A stretch of DNA of 5,692 nt from Saprospiraceae bacterium (GTDB lineage: Bacteria; Bacteroidota; Bacteroidia; Chitinophagales; Saprospiraceae): assembly GCA_027009605.1 (NCBI GenBank), contig JALVCY010000039.1, positions 1-5,692 on the forward strand, in the 5' to 3' direction. Both the position numbers and the translations under genes were made by a program. The stretch's first letter is position 1, and every line of letters begins with the position of its first letter. The notes under the pieces are model-generated. The model worked only from the letters and a program-made list of their open reading frames with translations, searched no databases and was not told where the DNA came from. Below are positions 5,369 through 5,692 of this stretch, in pieces.

Positions 5369-5692
5369 GTTGAAGAAGTTGATTCGCTGCGCTAGTTGAG
5401 AGATTTGGGTATTAGTTTGGGATTTTACTTTATCATTTGATATTTTGGATTCTGTTTGGGTTTTAGTTGAAGAAGTTGATTCGCTCGCAGGCTTCGCTAG
5501 TTGATTCGCTGCGCTAGTTGATGAGATTTGGATTCTTGTTTGGGTTTTTACTTCAATATTCGAAATTCGGCATTCTACATTCGATATTCCGCTAGTTGAG
5601 AAAGTTGAAGAAGTTGATTCGCTCGCAGGCTTCGCTAGTTGATTCGCTTCGCTAGTTGAGAGATTTGGGTATTAGTTTGGGATTTTACTTTA
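5369..5692. repeat. Intergenic direct-repeat array (TTGATTCGC..CGCTAG modules)
   Basis: No gene is seen; the region is built of three related copies. The copy starting near 5369 matches the last one over 5377-5432 versus 5637-5692, with one mismatch in 56 bp (42 identical bases from 5391 and 5651). The middle copy (5465-5510) is identical to 5603-5648 over 46 bp. The second and third copies contain two modules in series, TTGATTCGCT-CGCAGGCTT-CGCTAG and TTGATTCGCT-(G/T)-CGCTAG, whereas the first has one. Copies end in GAGATTTGG and a T-rich tail. The array begins right after the stop codon of the helical protein and continues beyond the window. No convincing terminator was found in it. Confidence 0.85.
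5556..5590. repeat. Heptamer array (ATATTCG type)
   Basis: Five consecutive 7-bp units occur: ATATTCG, AAATTCG, GCATTCT, ACATTCG, ATATTCC. Positions 3-6 (ATTC-like core) are conserved in each unit. The array sits between the second and third copies of the larger direct repeat. It has the same period as the unrelated AAAGGTC array at 1534-1595. Confidence 0.7.

Noticed and set aside
5369..5692. CRISPR array or insertion sequence
   Set aside because: Copies are irregularly spaced, the sequences between them are themselves repetitive, and there is no transposase frame or terminal inverted repeat.

Overview
The window looks like a piece of a Bacteroidota chromosome, most likely Saprospiraceae or a close relative. 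The evidence is a secreted protein ending in a type IX secretion (T9SS) C-terminal sorting domain, a Saprospiraceae-style combination of a Kazal-like domain and a dockerin-like module, an OmpA-like lipid-anchor-free surface protein with a glycine-histidine-threonine-asparagine motif, a Bacteroidota-type promoter element (TAnnTTTG), mostly weak or absent Shine-Dalgarno sites, and intergenic regions rich in small hairpin and tandem repeats. The assignment below phylum is an inference from recognisable protein architectures, not from a database search.

Layout. Positions 1-408 carry no gene but a dense set of repeats: a perfect 32-bp palindrome (40-71) and a mirror-symmetric cluster of four hairpins (185-403), whose outer hairpins each have one half tandemly duplicated outward. 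Next, on the minus strand, is a 322-aa exported protein with an N-terminal beta-rich domain and a C-terminal OmpA/peptidoglycan-binding-like domain (409-1377); its stop codon lies inside a small terminator-like hairpin. A 417-bp gap (1381-1796) holds a degenerate heptamer array and a series of TTGAAC boxes separated by GAA-triloop mini-hairpins. Then, again on the minus strand, comes a 665-aa multidomain T9SS cargo protein (1797-3794): signal peptide, Cys-rich region, Kazal-like domain, PKD-like domain, dockerin-like EF-hand pair, cohesin-like beta domain and sorting domain. It has a good ribosome binding site and a candidate promoter.

A 155-bp divergent intergenic region with a perfect 7-bp inverted repeat separates it from the plus-strand gene 3950-5368, which encodes a 472-aa soluble, all-helical, TPR-like protein of unknown function. 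The rest (5369-5692) is another repeat zone: long direct repeats built from TTGATTCGC..CGCTAG modules with an embedded ATTCG heptamer array, running off the window.

The three genes do not form an operon. The two minus-strand genes are separated by a repeat-filled gap and the third is divergent. The two exported proteins both act outside the cytoplasm (periplasm/outer membrane and cell surface), but nothing in the sequence shows that they cooperate. I see no CRISPR array, tRNA, rRNA, transposase or defence gene. The most unusual content is the intergenic repeat structure rather than a protein system.
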